The translations under genes and the position numbers were made by a program. The notes below the pieces were generated by a model. That model saw only the letters and a list, made by a program, of their open reading frames with translations. It was not told the DNA's origin and ran no database searches. A stretch of DNA of 64,000 nt. It comes from Uranotaenia lowii. Its lineage: Eukaryota; Arthropoda; Insecta; Diptera; Culicidae. The stretch lies in assembly GCF_029784155.1 (NCBI RefSeq), contig NC_073691.1:144120461-144184460 (forward strand). Direction: 5' to 3'. Below are positions 1 to 10,760 of the stretch, one piece after another (positions within the stretch are counted from its first letter, which is position 1; each line of letters begins with the position of its first letter).

Positions 1-426
1 TTTTCTTCTGGCTCAAATTCTGGCTTTATTCCTGGCTTATTTTAATTCGCATTCCGTTTCTGATGTTTTTAAAATACCTTCTTGATTTTTTTTTAAATAC
101 AGAATAAGAACCAACATGTAGAATAATTTATTAATGACTAACCAGAAATATAATTGATTTGAAATTTTGATTCTGATTTATTTTCATTCGTATTAGTGTT
201 TTTTTTTTTGAGTTTGTGTGATGATTATAGGTTTGAATGTGGTTTTAGAAATAAATTTGCATATTTATTGTTCTCTTTTTTGGTATTGTTATTATTCCAA
301 AAAAAATTTGAAATTTGAAACCGTAGCAAATATTTAAGTCTCATTTGAAACTGCACACTCCCCTCCTCCCCGTACTCGCTCTCTCAAAATGAACCTTTTT
401 TCGCCATATATTTACGTTATTGACTG
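1..426. other. AT-rich sequence without a gene
   Basis: Homopolymer-rich AT DNA with T and A runs. I see no exon, RNA gene or clear element boundary. Reading frames entering from the right are chance frames over the GC-rich repeat that follows. Confidence 0.5.
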
Positions 427-490
427 ATTTTTGAAAATCACCCCCCCCCCCCCCCCACCCCCCAAGAGCCAGCTCTAGGACCGCCCCTGA
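427..490 (-). mobile_element. Possible hAT-type terminal inverted repeat with poly-C tract
   Basis: Read on the minus strand from 490, the sequence begins CAGGGGCGGTCCTAGAGC and runs into a long G homopolymer (C run at about 440-460 on the plus strand). CAGGGG-type ends are typical of hAT elements and their MITEs. I cannot find the partner end or an 8 bp target duplication, so this is either a single relic end or a chance match. Confidence 0.3.
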
Positions 491-1300
491 CTTTGTGTAG
501 GATACCGCCAACGTTAACTTCGCGGAGTATCCGAGTCGAACGCGTCCTCTGTGACGGAGGCTGTGGGGATAAAACATAAAACATGACCTGACCTTAGGGG
601 GAGGAGTATTCACGTCGCGGAGTTCTCTCGGGTAGAGTAGTCGCACTTCGCCGTCGGATGAGCCACTCGAGTCGGGTAGGATGACATCACCGCCGGGATT
701 CATCTGAGTCGCAATCGTTAAAAAATCGCACGTGTGCTGTAATAGGCGCGAGTCTAGAATAAGCTGCGATTCGGCAATTCGGCACACGGCGGGCAAAAAG
801 CCAAGGTTTGCCAGCCAAAAGGGATGAGGAAGACCGGACCACGGTCGGAGTAGAGTGCCCTTTCGGCCGGGGGCATTCGAGTAGTGTGCGTCCGATCCTA
901 GCATACAAAGATAAATAAGACTCTACCTTCTGCGTATGCCGAGCTGTTAGGTACGTTCGGGAACGTTGTGTATGATACCTCCACCGCCGCGGAGTATCTG
1001 AGTAGAACGCGCTCCCTACGAGGGAAGCTGCGGGGATAATACTATACCTTCTTCGTAGCCGAACTCGTAGGGGAAGAGTATTTACGCCGCGAAATACTCT
1101 CGGGTAGGGTGATTTCACGTCGTCGGCGGGTGAGTCACCTGAGTCGGTGTAGGATGAATTCTTCGCCGACAATCATCCGAGTAGTCTTTCGTAAAGCCCC
1201 GGACGAGTGCTGTGACAGGCGAGTGTCCAGGATAAGCTGCTCTCGATTCGGCACACGGACGGGCAAGGAGGAGCCTCGAGCCAAGCCAGGTGGAGCCAAG
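481..1300. repeat. Two diverged direct copies of a GC-rich unit, period about 470 bp
   Basis: The stretch near 521-815 recurs at about 988-1290. Matching landmarks are the CGCGGAGTATC..GAGT..GAACGCG block at 521 and 988, the CTCTCGGGTAG block near 626 and 1099, and GATTCGGCACACGG near 775 and 1240. Divergence is high, with small indels, so the duplication is old. The unit is much richer in G+C than its surroundings. Three overlapping frames (minus 341-904, minus 687-1172, plus 1109-1315) show no conserved protein. It could be the regulatory or LTR part of a retrotransposon, but no TG..CA boundary or target duplication is visible. Confidence 0.55.
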
Positions 1301-1800
1301 ATCTCGAGTCGTTAGAGGAGAGCTTATTGGTCTCTTACAGTGGTCTCGAACAGAGGTGGAGCGCACGATAGTCGTGCAAACCAAGCGAGTATTGAGTTAC
1401 GAGTAAAGGCCGGACCTCGAGTCGTCAGAGGAGAGGTCCCTAATCTTGAATAGTAACAAGAGGCAGGGTATATATGCTGGAGTTTTGACTTGAAATTGAG
1501 TTATCCGATGAGCGCTTAAGCGCGGACTTAGACTCCCATCTCGGGTAAAGCCTTCGATGCAGTTACGGATGGGAATTATGACCAGAGGCCTCAGGTGGAC
1601 TTTATGGCGTAGGGATACTTAGTATCATGAGTCGACCAATTGCACCCATGGACCCAGAGTAGCATACTGGGGGAATGTAGTGGCTTGCCGTGCCTTGGAA
1701 TGTATCAACTAACAAAAAACACGTTGCAAAGCTGGGAGCTCTCCTTCTCTGTTTTGACGCTCCGAGAATTTCTTTGGGCCCGGCTAGTAAAACAACCAAA
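1301..1800. other. GC-rich continuation of the duplicated unit, identity unknown
   Basis: This stretch continues the compositional island and repeats the phrase CTCGAGTCGT(T/C)AGAGGAGAG at about 1303 and 1417, about 115 bp apart. No protein, tRNA or known element end is recognisable. Composition returns to AT-rich background near 1800. Confidence 0.35.
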
Positions 1801-2464
1801 ATGAGCCTGGCGACGAACGTGTTAAAGTGTGATCTGAATTTTAAGAGCGACCCAATTTAATTATGCTGGGTAAAACATTTTTTTCTAACAGGGTCAGTTT
1901 TGAGGAGGCTCAAATCGATAGGAATTGATAGGACAGTCTGAATTGTGAAGAAAAAGTTTGTTCATATTTTTCCTTGCAGCATGAATCTTTGATTGTTTTT
2001 AATCACTGTTTCTTTTAAAATAAATAAAAACTGATTTTTACCTGGAACGATATCAAAAAAATAAAAAATAACAAATCTTTAAAAAATATATTTATAAGAT
2101 TTCAAAAATTAAAACGAAGTATTTTCGTTCAAATCGAACAAAGAAGATGGAAGAAACGGAAAAAATTAAGTTGGGACTCTATTTTACACTTTACTCTTTA
2201 CTTGCGTCCTGAAACTCCTGGTAATTTCAAGTTATTGTTCCAATTGATTTCATAAGTTTATTCACAATGTCAACCAATGTTATTATTGTTGTTAGACTCA
2301 ATATTCTCCCAATTTAATGTAGAAGCTTAGTGAAGAAGTTAGAAAAAATCACAAAAACCGAATGCAATAAATTTTACTCCATTTTGAAATCAACCATTGC
2401 TCTTCGCCTCGCTCAATAGAATTCAAAAGATTACTTTACACACCTTCTTGCTTCTCTCTAACAA
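1801..2464. other. AT-rich sequence without a gene
   Basis: Nothing supportable beyond AT-rich background. It lies between the GC-rich island and the MITE that starts at 2465. Confidence 0.5.
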
Positions 2465-3426
2465 TAGGGGAGAATGAGGATACTTGATTCCTTAGCTATA
2501 TCTCGAAACTGGAATGTCTTACAAAGATCAAATGTTCTAGAAAAATGTGCCAAAATGAGCAAAATAACAATGCTTGTAGTTTAAATTTTTTTAACAAAAT
2601 AATTGTTTGAGTAATTGAACTTTGTTTGAAAAATTTCACTAAAAGTAACTTGAAGATCTTTTTTCATCACTTTAAAATGTTCCTTACATGGGAAAATTAT
2701 GAAAAAAATATTTGTTCCAATGTATCAATCGTTTGAGCGTAAAATGAACTTGCTAATGCCATATTTTCAAAGCAATGGAAAACTCTCAACTTTTTTGAGA
2801 AAAAGTTTTCTAAAATGTTGATTATGGGTACAACTGATCCCCTAGATTTGGGTACAATTGATCCCCCTTCCAAACGGCATATTCTGCTTCTGAATTGCTT
2901 GTTATGATTGCTGATTACGAAATTACTATTATTTATCCAAAAACTAATATTTATCAAACAATTGTCTGAAGAAAAGAGCCAAAATAATTAATTTTCTCTT
3001 AATTATAAAAAATAGCGCCTTTAAGTATGCAATGTTATTAGCGTTGAGACAAAGTTATAGAATCTTCTTCTTATGTCTGCTATAAATTGTGAAATGAGAA
3101 AAAACATGACCAAAATAGTCAATTAACATTCTATCTTGGGGTTTTGTTTGATTTTTATTCAAGTATTAGGATTTCCTGAATAAAAGATCAAGTCTCCTTC
3201 AATGGGGGATCAAGTCTATCCTAACTTAAGATAAATTGCAATGTTTTTACTCCCACGAAAATGCTTCTAGTTCATCAACCGGTTCAAGTATCGTTCTAAT
3301 TTTTGGAGCATAGAAACTTGAAGTTACAAGCTGTCAGAAAATGTGAAAGACGGCGAGTTTCTAAATTTTTCCAAAAAGATATGGTGAAAATAAGAAAAGG
3401 GGATCAAGTATCCCCACTCTCCCCTA
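2465..3426. mobile_element. TA-flanked MITE, TAGGGGAGARTGRGGATAC ends
   Basis: The left end TAGGGGAGAATGAGGATACT is mirrored by the right end, whose complement reads TAGGGGAGAGTGGGGATACT. The inverted repeat extends about 26 bp and the termini share TA, consistent with a TA target duplication. The interior (962 bp) has no transposase, is AT-rich, and repeats GATCAAGT and GATCCCC phrases that echo the ends (near 2838-2866, 3187-3212 and 3402). It is a non-autonomous element. Other elements in this window begin with the same TAGGGGA core. Confidence 0.8.
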
Positions 3427-4120
3427 ATGATCTACGGTCGCCAAGGATAATAGGGAACGTTGAGGGAAGAATGGTACCGAGCATTAAAAGAAAGTAGATA
3501 GGAAAGAATGCAAGAATAAATCCAGGGGGTGTAATAAATATTTGCAAGACTGGAAAAATCGTGATGGAAATACAGTTGGATGAAATGCAGCGCCTTGACT
3601 CTTCCAGTTTTTGTTTTTACTCCCAAAGAGCGTCTCACTCGTTGTTTGCTTTGGCTGCCGTCTCTGATGCGAATTATTACAGCCGAAGATGAAGCGCAAA
3701 AAAAAAAATAAAATCAGCCTGAGTGGTCCTACTAGAGTGCCAATCGAAACGTTCCGATAATTTATGAGTTTTCATGTCGGTTGCAACAAAAAAAAACTAG
3801 GTGATTTTTCGAGAAAGAGTTCTGCACCGACGACACCATCAATTGGTTTTAAATTAGTTTGAGGTTTAAGACTATTGTAAAACTTGGATTTCTTTTCGCT
3901 TAGGGAAAATTTTAAAATGCAAAATCTACCAAATTCATTCTAAAGCCACTCACTCTGTCACAATCGGATATAGTCCTCGTGGTTTTTACCCTCTAAATTA
4001 GGAATTATTACTTACAGGACTACCTTGAAAGGAGGCCAAACGCCAGGAAGCCATCGTTGTGCGTTTTATTTGTGGGATTGATCGGTGGCAGAAAGCCTAT
4101 CCTTCGTTCTGCATCAAGCC
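3427..4120. other. Sequence without a gene
   Basis: No exon or element boundary is recognised. Two overlapping minus frames near 3432-3699 have no domain and cross simple A runs. Confidence 0.45.
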
Positions 4121-4200
4121 CAAGTAGCACACTGGCTAAGATGTCGGATTGGCAAAACGTTATAAAATTGGTGATGTAAATTCGATTCCTACGGCACTGA
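4121..4200 (+). repeat. tRNA-like SINE head (Pol III A and B box-like motifs)
   Basis: The stretch contains an A-box-like TAGCACACTGGCTAAGATG and, about 50 bp later, a B-box-like ATTCGATTCC followed by TACGGCACT. The order and spacing match a tRNA-derived SINE promoter. It does not fold as a functional tRNA: no matching acceptor stem is visible. The 3' tail and target duplications are not resolved. Confidence 0.45.
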
Positions 4201-5655
4201 AGTTTATTTTTTTATTTTCTGGTTTTTGGGATGAATTATCCAAATGGTTGGGAGCTCGAGTCCTCATGCCAGTAGTGCTTTTCAAACATTTCATCTTTGC
4301 CATAGTACACTTTTCAACGCATTTTCAGGCATTGGATTTCTGCAACCTTTTCTATGGGTGTAGTTGTATATCCCTTGGCCTTTCCATACGTCACTACACA
4401 CATCAATAAAAAAAAACTCAGTTTTACTAGTAACTGTTCAAGTAAAAAAAAAAACTATTAAAAAAATGTTTGTCTAATAATACGTACTGGTGAATTTTCA
4501 ATCAGTTTTACTTGTATCTACCAATTCACTCATTAAAAAAACAGAATCAAATCCAACCTGATTCATCGCTGCTTGCTTGTCTGCTGTCGCGGTACTTACA
4601 TGACATAAAAAATCCATCGCATCTGAAATGCTGAAATAATTAATTTCTTGCAAGTCCCATTCGGTCCCAGCTCCGTCCTCTGATGGCTCTGGCTGGTTAT
4701 GGACTCTTTCTCGGGCGGCATCCGGTGAATGTCAGCCTCAACGGCGCGGCGAGAGGCAATATTGCAACCAGTTGCTGGGGACATATTTTTCTGTTTCGCC
4801 ATGAATCATGTTTGTCCCATTATTTTGCAATGCGCAACTTTATGGAAGCCGGGCTCCCGGACGAAGGCAGCTGCGGAGAGCGTTAAACCGAAGGCGGAAC
4901 GAGAAGGGGTCGTTTTTAATTCCACGCTCTCGGTTTCAATCCGGTCGAAAAAGGTTTGAAACTTTAATTTAAGGCTCTCTGGTAAAAGTTGAGAGGCACT
5001 TCCGTCATCGGTCGGTTCGGTCTGGGGTCTGGGAAAGCTCCCCTAGAGCCATCTTTGCTGTTTGCCTTTTGCTGTGACTAATGGCATGGGGCGAGGCGAG
5101 GGTGGTTCTGGGGATATGACTTTGCGACACCGTGCCAATAATTGGAACTCTCCTCGGGCGGGACCTCCAAGGGACATAAATCAAATAATTACACTTTTCA
5201 TTACTTGCCCCGAATGCTCGACGGCTTTTCTTGTGGCTGGATGAAACAGGAGCGGAGGCAAGATTGAGATATTTGACTTTCTTGTAGCTTTCGGTGGAAA
5301 TCTGGCTAGTGTTCTATTAGGGACTTAAGCTGTTCCTAATGATTGGCTCACGCTTACAGCAAAAACCAATCCTAGGTGCTGTCCTTATCGTGGTACCGAA
5401 CAAAGCTGAGCGGTTCAAATGAGGCAGTGGACGGTTTGGGGTGGCCCTGGCTTGGGGAAAGCTATTTATTTTCAATAACTAGGATAAACGATCCACCGAG
5501 AAGCGGACGAATTTAAAACGGGTTCACTCGTTGCGGACCATTCTTTTAAAGGATTCAACCGAATTCAGGGATGCTAGTTGATTTTTTTTCCACAAAAGTT
5601 AAGTTTTATATTTCAAAACCACTTCTGCTCTATGAAAATTTTGGCGATAAGGAAT
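4201..5655. other. Unique-looking sequence without a recognised gene
   Basis: Between about 4560 and 5560 the composition is more balanced than the flanking transposons and the sequence is not repeated elsewhere in the window. Short open frames (about 60-86 codons) overlap on both strands with no domain or splice pattern. It is probably ordinary intergenic or intronic DNA. Confidence 0.4.
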
Positions 5656-5781
5656 AATTTTTTGTTTGTTTGTTTGTTTGTTTATTTCTTCCAGTTTACA
5701 CCTTTTAAAAATACTACATTCGGTGTTTCGATGAGTTTTTATCACTATTACTTCTTAACTACTTTGTCCTTTACACAAATT

Positions 5782-6417
5782 CTAATGATTATTCCAAAAA
5801 AGTAAGCATTCCCTCTTAAAAATTGCTTCTGATCTTAGACGCTTCATATTAGCAGGTAATCTGTTCCAATTTACCACTCCCCTGACGAAGAAGGAGTTGC
5901 CGTAGACTGTTGTGCGATTTGTAGGAACCACTAGATTTAGCATCCGGCGACCTTGAAGGTGGGAAACCTTCTCAAACAATGTCGGTGGATAACGAGTGAC
6001 CATGATTTTATGAAGAAACACACAGGATCGAAAAGCATAGAGCTGCTATAGAGAGCACCCTATAAGATTATTGTGTAGATGACTAACTGAGTCGTAACGG
6101 ATCAAACCATAGATATATCGTACGCAAGAGTTTAATGCAACTCGCAGGCGGTTCATGGCAGCAGCACTTGGTCTGAGGAGGAGTACGTCGGCAAACAAGA
6201 CATGTGGAAGAATCAGAGCCTTGAATAATTTCAGTTTGGTGGTTGTTGGTGCAAGGTGTGTTGTAGAGTATAGCGTTCGCAAGCAGCCAGAGATTTTTCC
6301 ACATTGCTGAGCGATCATACTATTCCATTGCATGTCATTCTGGAATACATAGCCTAGATTGTTGACTCGATCGACCCATGAAATTGTTATTCCTTCCATT
6401 TGCAGATTTTGCATCAC
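5782..6417 (-). pseudogene. LINE ORF2 C-terminal part, frameshifted and with one internal stop
   Basis: This is the continuation of the reverse transcriptase protein after the frameshift near 6425. It reads through 6046 (GCSL), meets a TAG stop, then resumes in the same frame as FLHKIMVTRYPP down to the natural stop at 5782. The segment contains the usual end of a LINE RT protein, with the VNNLGYVFQNDM phrase followed by a long basic tail. Only one nonsense codon interrupts this stretch, so decay is recent to moderate. Confidence 0.8.
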
Positions 6418-6427
6418 TGTGTAGTTG

Positions 6428-8608
6428 TCAATACGTTGCTTTACTTTTACTTTGATTGATAAGAAGTCCGTTTATCCGACACCACGATTCTATTCTCCCC
6501 AAATCTTGGTTCATCAACTGGACTAGAGAATTAACAGATCCTCCGATGTTGGTAATGTATAATTGGACATCATCTGCGTACATTTGAATTGAGCAGAACT
6601 TTAACACGCTAGGAAGGTCGTTGATGAAGCGGCAGAAGAGTATAGGTCCAAGTGCAGATCCTTGAGGCACACCTGAAGTCACTGTTAAGCTGTTCGAGTT
6701 TGTTCCATTGCAAAAAACTGTTTGTTTCCTGCCATGCAAATATAATGATATTAATCCAACCGCTCCTGAACCAAAGTTGTAGTGTCTCGTAAGTTTTTCG
6801 CAAATTTTGTAGTGTGCAACAGTGTCAAAGGCTTTCGTGAAGTCAAGCAGCAGCAAGATACCAATGCCTCTTCTATCAAAAATGGCGAGAAGATCATCTT
6901 GAACACAGAGAACAGCACTTTTACAGCTATGGCCTTTCCGAAAACCAGCTTGGTATGCTGAGAAAAATTGATGTTGTTCGATATAAGCACTCATTTGTCG
7001 CTGAAGAATCTTCTCAAACGCTTTTGAAAGGCTGCATAAAATACTTATCGGTCGTAGATTGTTAATTGCATCTATTTGAGGTTTTTTGCGCAAAGGTATG
7101 ATTTTGGCGTGTTTCCAGCCGCTGGGAAATGACGATACTTCGATGAATTTATTAAACTTATAAGTCAGATGTGGAAGAATTACCGGTAGAACAATCTTGA
7201 TAAATTTAATTGGTAAACCGACCACACCAGTTGAGTTTGATTTAACATCCCAAATATCATTCACGACCTCCCAACATTCCACTGGTCGAAAGCTAAAGGA
7301 ATGACAGCTTTCTGTCGGCGGAACATACAGTCTGTTTCGTTCGTTGACTGTTTGATGGGACAAGAACATGCTATTGACTTCGTCAGGATCGAAATTACAT
7401 TGGCTCGAGGACTTATCTTTGCCGAGACCTAGACTTCGCACCCTTTTCCAGAGTTCAGTAGGATTAACGTGACTGCCCAAGAAATTCGCCATATACTGTT
7501 TTTTGGCCCGAGCTATAGTCGTGTTTGCTCGATTCCGCAGAGTTTTGTATAGTTGTCGCTTTGCATCCTTCAATTCCAATGGTGCCCCCAGCCAATCTTT
7601 GTAAGCAAGATCACGTTCCAACATAGATTTTCGAACATCAGAATTAATCCATCGATTCGACTTTTTCCGTTTCTTACACCTTCGGAGTGGAATACGAACA
7701 TCGTGAGCTTGCTTCATGTTGTAGTTAAAAAACTCGAGCAAGTAATCAGAGCGCTCAGTTGTATAAAATTCTTCCCATGGTATTGACAAAAGAGCTCGTT
7801 CAAGCGGGTGCGGGTTGAAATTAACGTAATCACGATACATTGAACAACCAGGTGTAGTAATAACATCACAATTCAAAGAGGCATATATCAGGTCGTGTTG
7901 TGAGGGCACAGGAAAAGCTACTTGACCAAATTTGAAAGTCTCCAAATTTCTGCTGGTAATTAGCAAATCCAACTGCGAACACCGTTGACCAGTGTAAAAC
8001 GTAGGCTCATGTCCAACTGACATCAAACAAAAACTGGCTAAAACATTGTTGAGTTGATCACGTTTCCTACTCTCGCGTAGCAGATCAGTGTTAAAGTCAC
8101 CAATGAGCAGTATATTTTCGTATTTTATTGCAAACTCCGACAGCTTGTGTGATAAAAAAGAGGAGCAATCATTGGTTGGAGGGTTATAAACTATCATCAT
8201 TAGAATTCGTTGACTGTTTATGTTAAAATCTAGCGCCAGACATTCAGTTTTGTCATCCGTATTTGCAGAGATAATGGTGTGGAAAACGCGATTACATTTG
8301 AGGTTCTTACGATGATAGACAACAATACCGCCGCCACGTTGGTACACCCGATCGTTGCGTACGACATTAAAACCATCAATAGCTATTTGACGTTTACTGT
8401 TCTTGTCGGATAGCCAAGACTCAGTTAAACAGGTCACTTCTACCTTAGACTCGATTAAAGTTTGTCGCAACTCATTGAGCTCATCACTATTCCTTGCACA
8501 AAGGCTTTGCACATTGCCATGACACACATTTAACTTTCCGGGCAAGAGTGCAGCGCTGAGAATAGTACCGGGGATGTTTGTCGAGGTGTGGTTACGTTGT
8601 GGAAGCAT
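6428..8608 (-). pseudogene. LINE ORF2: apurinic-type endonuclease and reverse transcriptase
   Basis: This 726-residue open frame makes the enzyme that nicks target DNA and copies the element RNA at the nick. The N-terminal endonuclease shows GNVQS (about 31-35), catalytic TESW (62-65), GDFN (170-173), SQLDL (211-215) and SQHD (236-239) in order. The reverse transcriptase shows AGFRKGHS, the metal-binding FTKAFD (590-595), GVPQG (646-650) and the catalytic YADD (677-680). All key residues are present. The frame closes at 6428 just after the thumb region by a frameshift; the remaining C-terminus is read from 6417 in another frame. Motif style fits the CR1/Jockey group of LINEs; the exact clade needs a tree. 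Confidence 0.9.
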
Positions 8609-8766
8609 ATCAGATGTAAAATGGGAAGCAATTTTTAGAGGGATGAGGAATAATCAGAAATCGAAATACTATCAAAGACATTCTTCAAGAATTCACACGT
8701 ATTACAATGATATAAAATCAACAATAAAACTTTAAGAGTGATACATTTTTAAAACATTGGACATTT

Positions 8767-9379
8767 TCAAAACTTAGCTAGATCTCCTTCAATTAGCACT
8801 GCTGCAGCAGGTCCATCCATTGATTGCCTCACATACACTACTCCTTGTTTAGTGAACACAGATGTCAATTTTCCAGTCGTTTTTAGTTGTAACGCGGCCG
8901 CCTTCAATTTCCTTGCTGAGATAGTCAGGTTTTCATTTATATACACCCGACGATCCGACGTTAGCCCTAGATGGTTCAGTCTCAGGTCACGACTCCGCAG
9001 GTACGCAGCATAAAGATCGTCTCTAGCGTTTTTCAAGGCAAACTCTACAATCACAAGACTTTCGTCGCCGTCTTTCAATGATCGAGGTTTGATTCGACGA
9101 ATGTCCACGGAGGGAATGGAGCTCTGCGTGTTCCCAAGCTTATAACAGATCCGCCCGAAGTAATCTTTCAGATTTTCGCCGGTCATGAAAGGAATACCGC
9201 TGATGATGATATCGTTTCTTTTTTCCAAAGTGCCAATATAGTGTTGTATGTTGCACACTTTTTCGTTCAACATACGGAAAGTCTATTCGTTGTCCCGAAA
9301 TTTTGAAGAGCATTCAGTTTTGAGCGAAAAAATATCCTTCGAAACGGCCTCCAGCTTTCCATCAAGTTCTGATTTCATG
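8767..9379 (-). pseudogene. LINE ORF1, C-terminal half, with an internal stop
   Basis: The frame from 9273 to 8767 (168 residues) carries NDIIISGIPF near its start, then a conserved basic region and a C-terminal KLTSVFTKQGVVYVR. This layout, a coiled-coil-like lead-in followed by an RRM-like ISGIP segment and a C-terminal domain, resembles L1-type ORF1 nucleic-acid chaperones. Upstream, MKSELDGKLEAVSKDIFSLK continues the protein to the MITE boundary and is separated from it by one stop near 9283. It would bind element RNA. Assignment to the LINE rests on position and strand, about 160 bp ahead of ORF2. Confidence 0.7.
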
Positions 9380-10423
9380 TAGTGGTATGAATAAGGTTTA
9401 GCAATTGCTTCGGTAGCTTTTGCTTTGCTCGAAATCAAGCAAAGCAAAAACCCAAAGCATTTGCTTAGTTTGGTATGAATAAACATTTGCTTAGCAGATG
9501 TGTACTAAAGTCTTAGAACAAAGCTTTTGTTTCAAAAAAAAATAGCTATCCAACCAGCAAAATCTGAAATTTTCTAAAGTAAAATGAAAGAAGACGATCA
9601 AAACATTGAAAAGTACGGCAAAAATAGCCATGAAATCGACTGTGTGGGTGTTGGGTGTAAGAACGATCGGAAAAATTTAAGTCAATACATGCTCGTCTGT
9701 TGATGTTTAAAGAAAATTGAAATTGTTAAACAAAAAATGGCTTAGCTTTTTAACATTTATCATAAGCTCTCCCACACGTTTTCGGATCGGGATAATCCGA
9801 TGTATTAAAAAAAATAGGCAATAGGCGCGCATCTTAACTTAGATGTTTTTATTTTAATCTTTGAATTATAAAAAAAAATCAAATAAATTTGGGAGATCTG
9901 AATTATGTTTTAAATTATTACAACTTTCTTCCAACTTCAAGCCGATTGGGACTTCTTCCACTGTAGCCGGATTTTTTTAATTTTAAATATTTACTAATTG
10001 ATTTGTTTTGTTTCATCTTAGACGAATCATTTCATACAACGACAGGAATATGAAAAAAGTTGGGTTATCACTTCGACTGTTCTTTATCTATGTTGAAAAT
10101 GTCTTTTGAAATTGTATTGAAGTGTAATATTGCTAATTTTATAAATTCATGACGTTGTTGAAGAATTTGTTTATTGGAAAAGTCTGCTACCAAGCATGCT
10201 TAGAAAATAAAGTAATTGCTAGGAGATTTCTCGAGCGATTGCTTCAGATTTGGACTTTATTCATACCAAACTAGCTTGTTCTAAAAGTAAAAGCTCCTGA
10301 CTGAGAAAACAGCTGTCAGAAAAAACATTATTCATATCAACCGAAGCAATTGCTTTCTGCGACTGCTCGAGTGCTCGATTTAGTTTAGCAAAAGTAATTG
10401 CTAGGGTTTTTTCATACCACCTA
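9380..10423. mobile_element. MITE with GGTATGAA ends inserted in LINE ORF1
   Basis: The left boundary TAGTGGTATGAAT and the complement of the right boundary, TAGGTGGTATGAA, form a short inverted repeat with TA at both edges. The phrase TTTGGTATGAATAAA at 9469 recurs inverted at 10258, so the ends are longer imperfect repeats. The interior (about 1.04 kb) is AT-rich, holds repeated GCAATTGCTT and GCAAAGCA words, and has no transposase. The LINE protein resumes on both sides, which confirms an insertion. Confidence 0.8.
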
Positions 10424-10703
10424 TGGTTTCTATTTTGTGGTTGATGTCATTGCGCAAATCGTCAATCATGTTTTTGGTTACGCTAAACTGATTCATGAGC
10501 ATCGACACGGCGTTCTCAAGGGTGAGTGAAGAAGATTTTTCGATTATCTCATTTTCGGTTCGAAAACGTTTATTTGTTTTGACGTCGGGGGAGCTCACAG
10601 GGCGTCTCACTTGAGAGGACCCAAGTTTGGCGATTCTCACACTCGGTGGGGTTTTTTGTAGGTTCGACATTGCGATGAAGATGATGAGTTCCAGAGATAG
10701 CAC
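10401..10703 (-). pseudogene. LINE ORF1, N-terminal part, cut off by a MITE
   Basis: The frame contains MSNLQKTPPSVRIAKLGSS (likely true start at 10670) and then a heptad-rich segment ending NDINHKIETIGG, where it runs into the MITE at 10423. The other side of the MITE continues with KSELDGKLEAV. The N-terminus is basic and low complexity, followed by a probable coiled coil, as expected for LINE ORF1. Confidence 0.7.
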
Positions 10704-10760
10704 AAATACAGCCGTTGGAAGACTTCAGCTTGGATGCACTTTTTTAAACAATGGAAGTTT

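Larger units (their letters stand above)
5656..10760 (-). mobile_element. Non-LTR retrotransposon (LINE), CR1/Jockey group, nearly complete but dead
   Basis: This is a two-ORF LINE on the minus strand. ORF1 starts near 10670 and is split by a MITE at 9380-10423. ORF2 (endonuclease plus reverse transcriptase) follows from 8608. Downstream of ORF2 the 3' end is a (TTTG)n tract at about 5659-5690 on the plus strand, i.e. a (CAAA)n tail, typical of LINEs with a microsatellite tail. Inactivating changes are the MITE, a stop in ORF1, a frameshift near 6425 and a stop at 6046. The exact 5' boundary and target duplication were not found. The clade is inferred from the reverse transcriptase motifs and not proven. 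Confidence 0.85.

Noticed and set aside
341..1384. Overlapping frames of 68-187 codons in the GC-rich island
   Set aside because: They run through both copies of a diverged tandem repeat in different frames without protein conservation between the copies.
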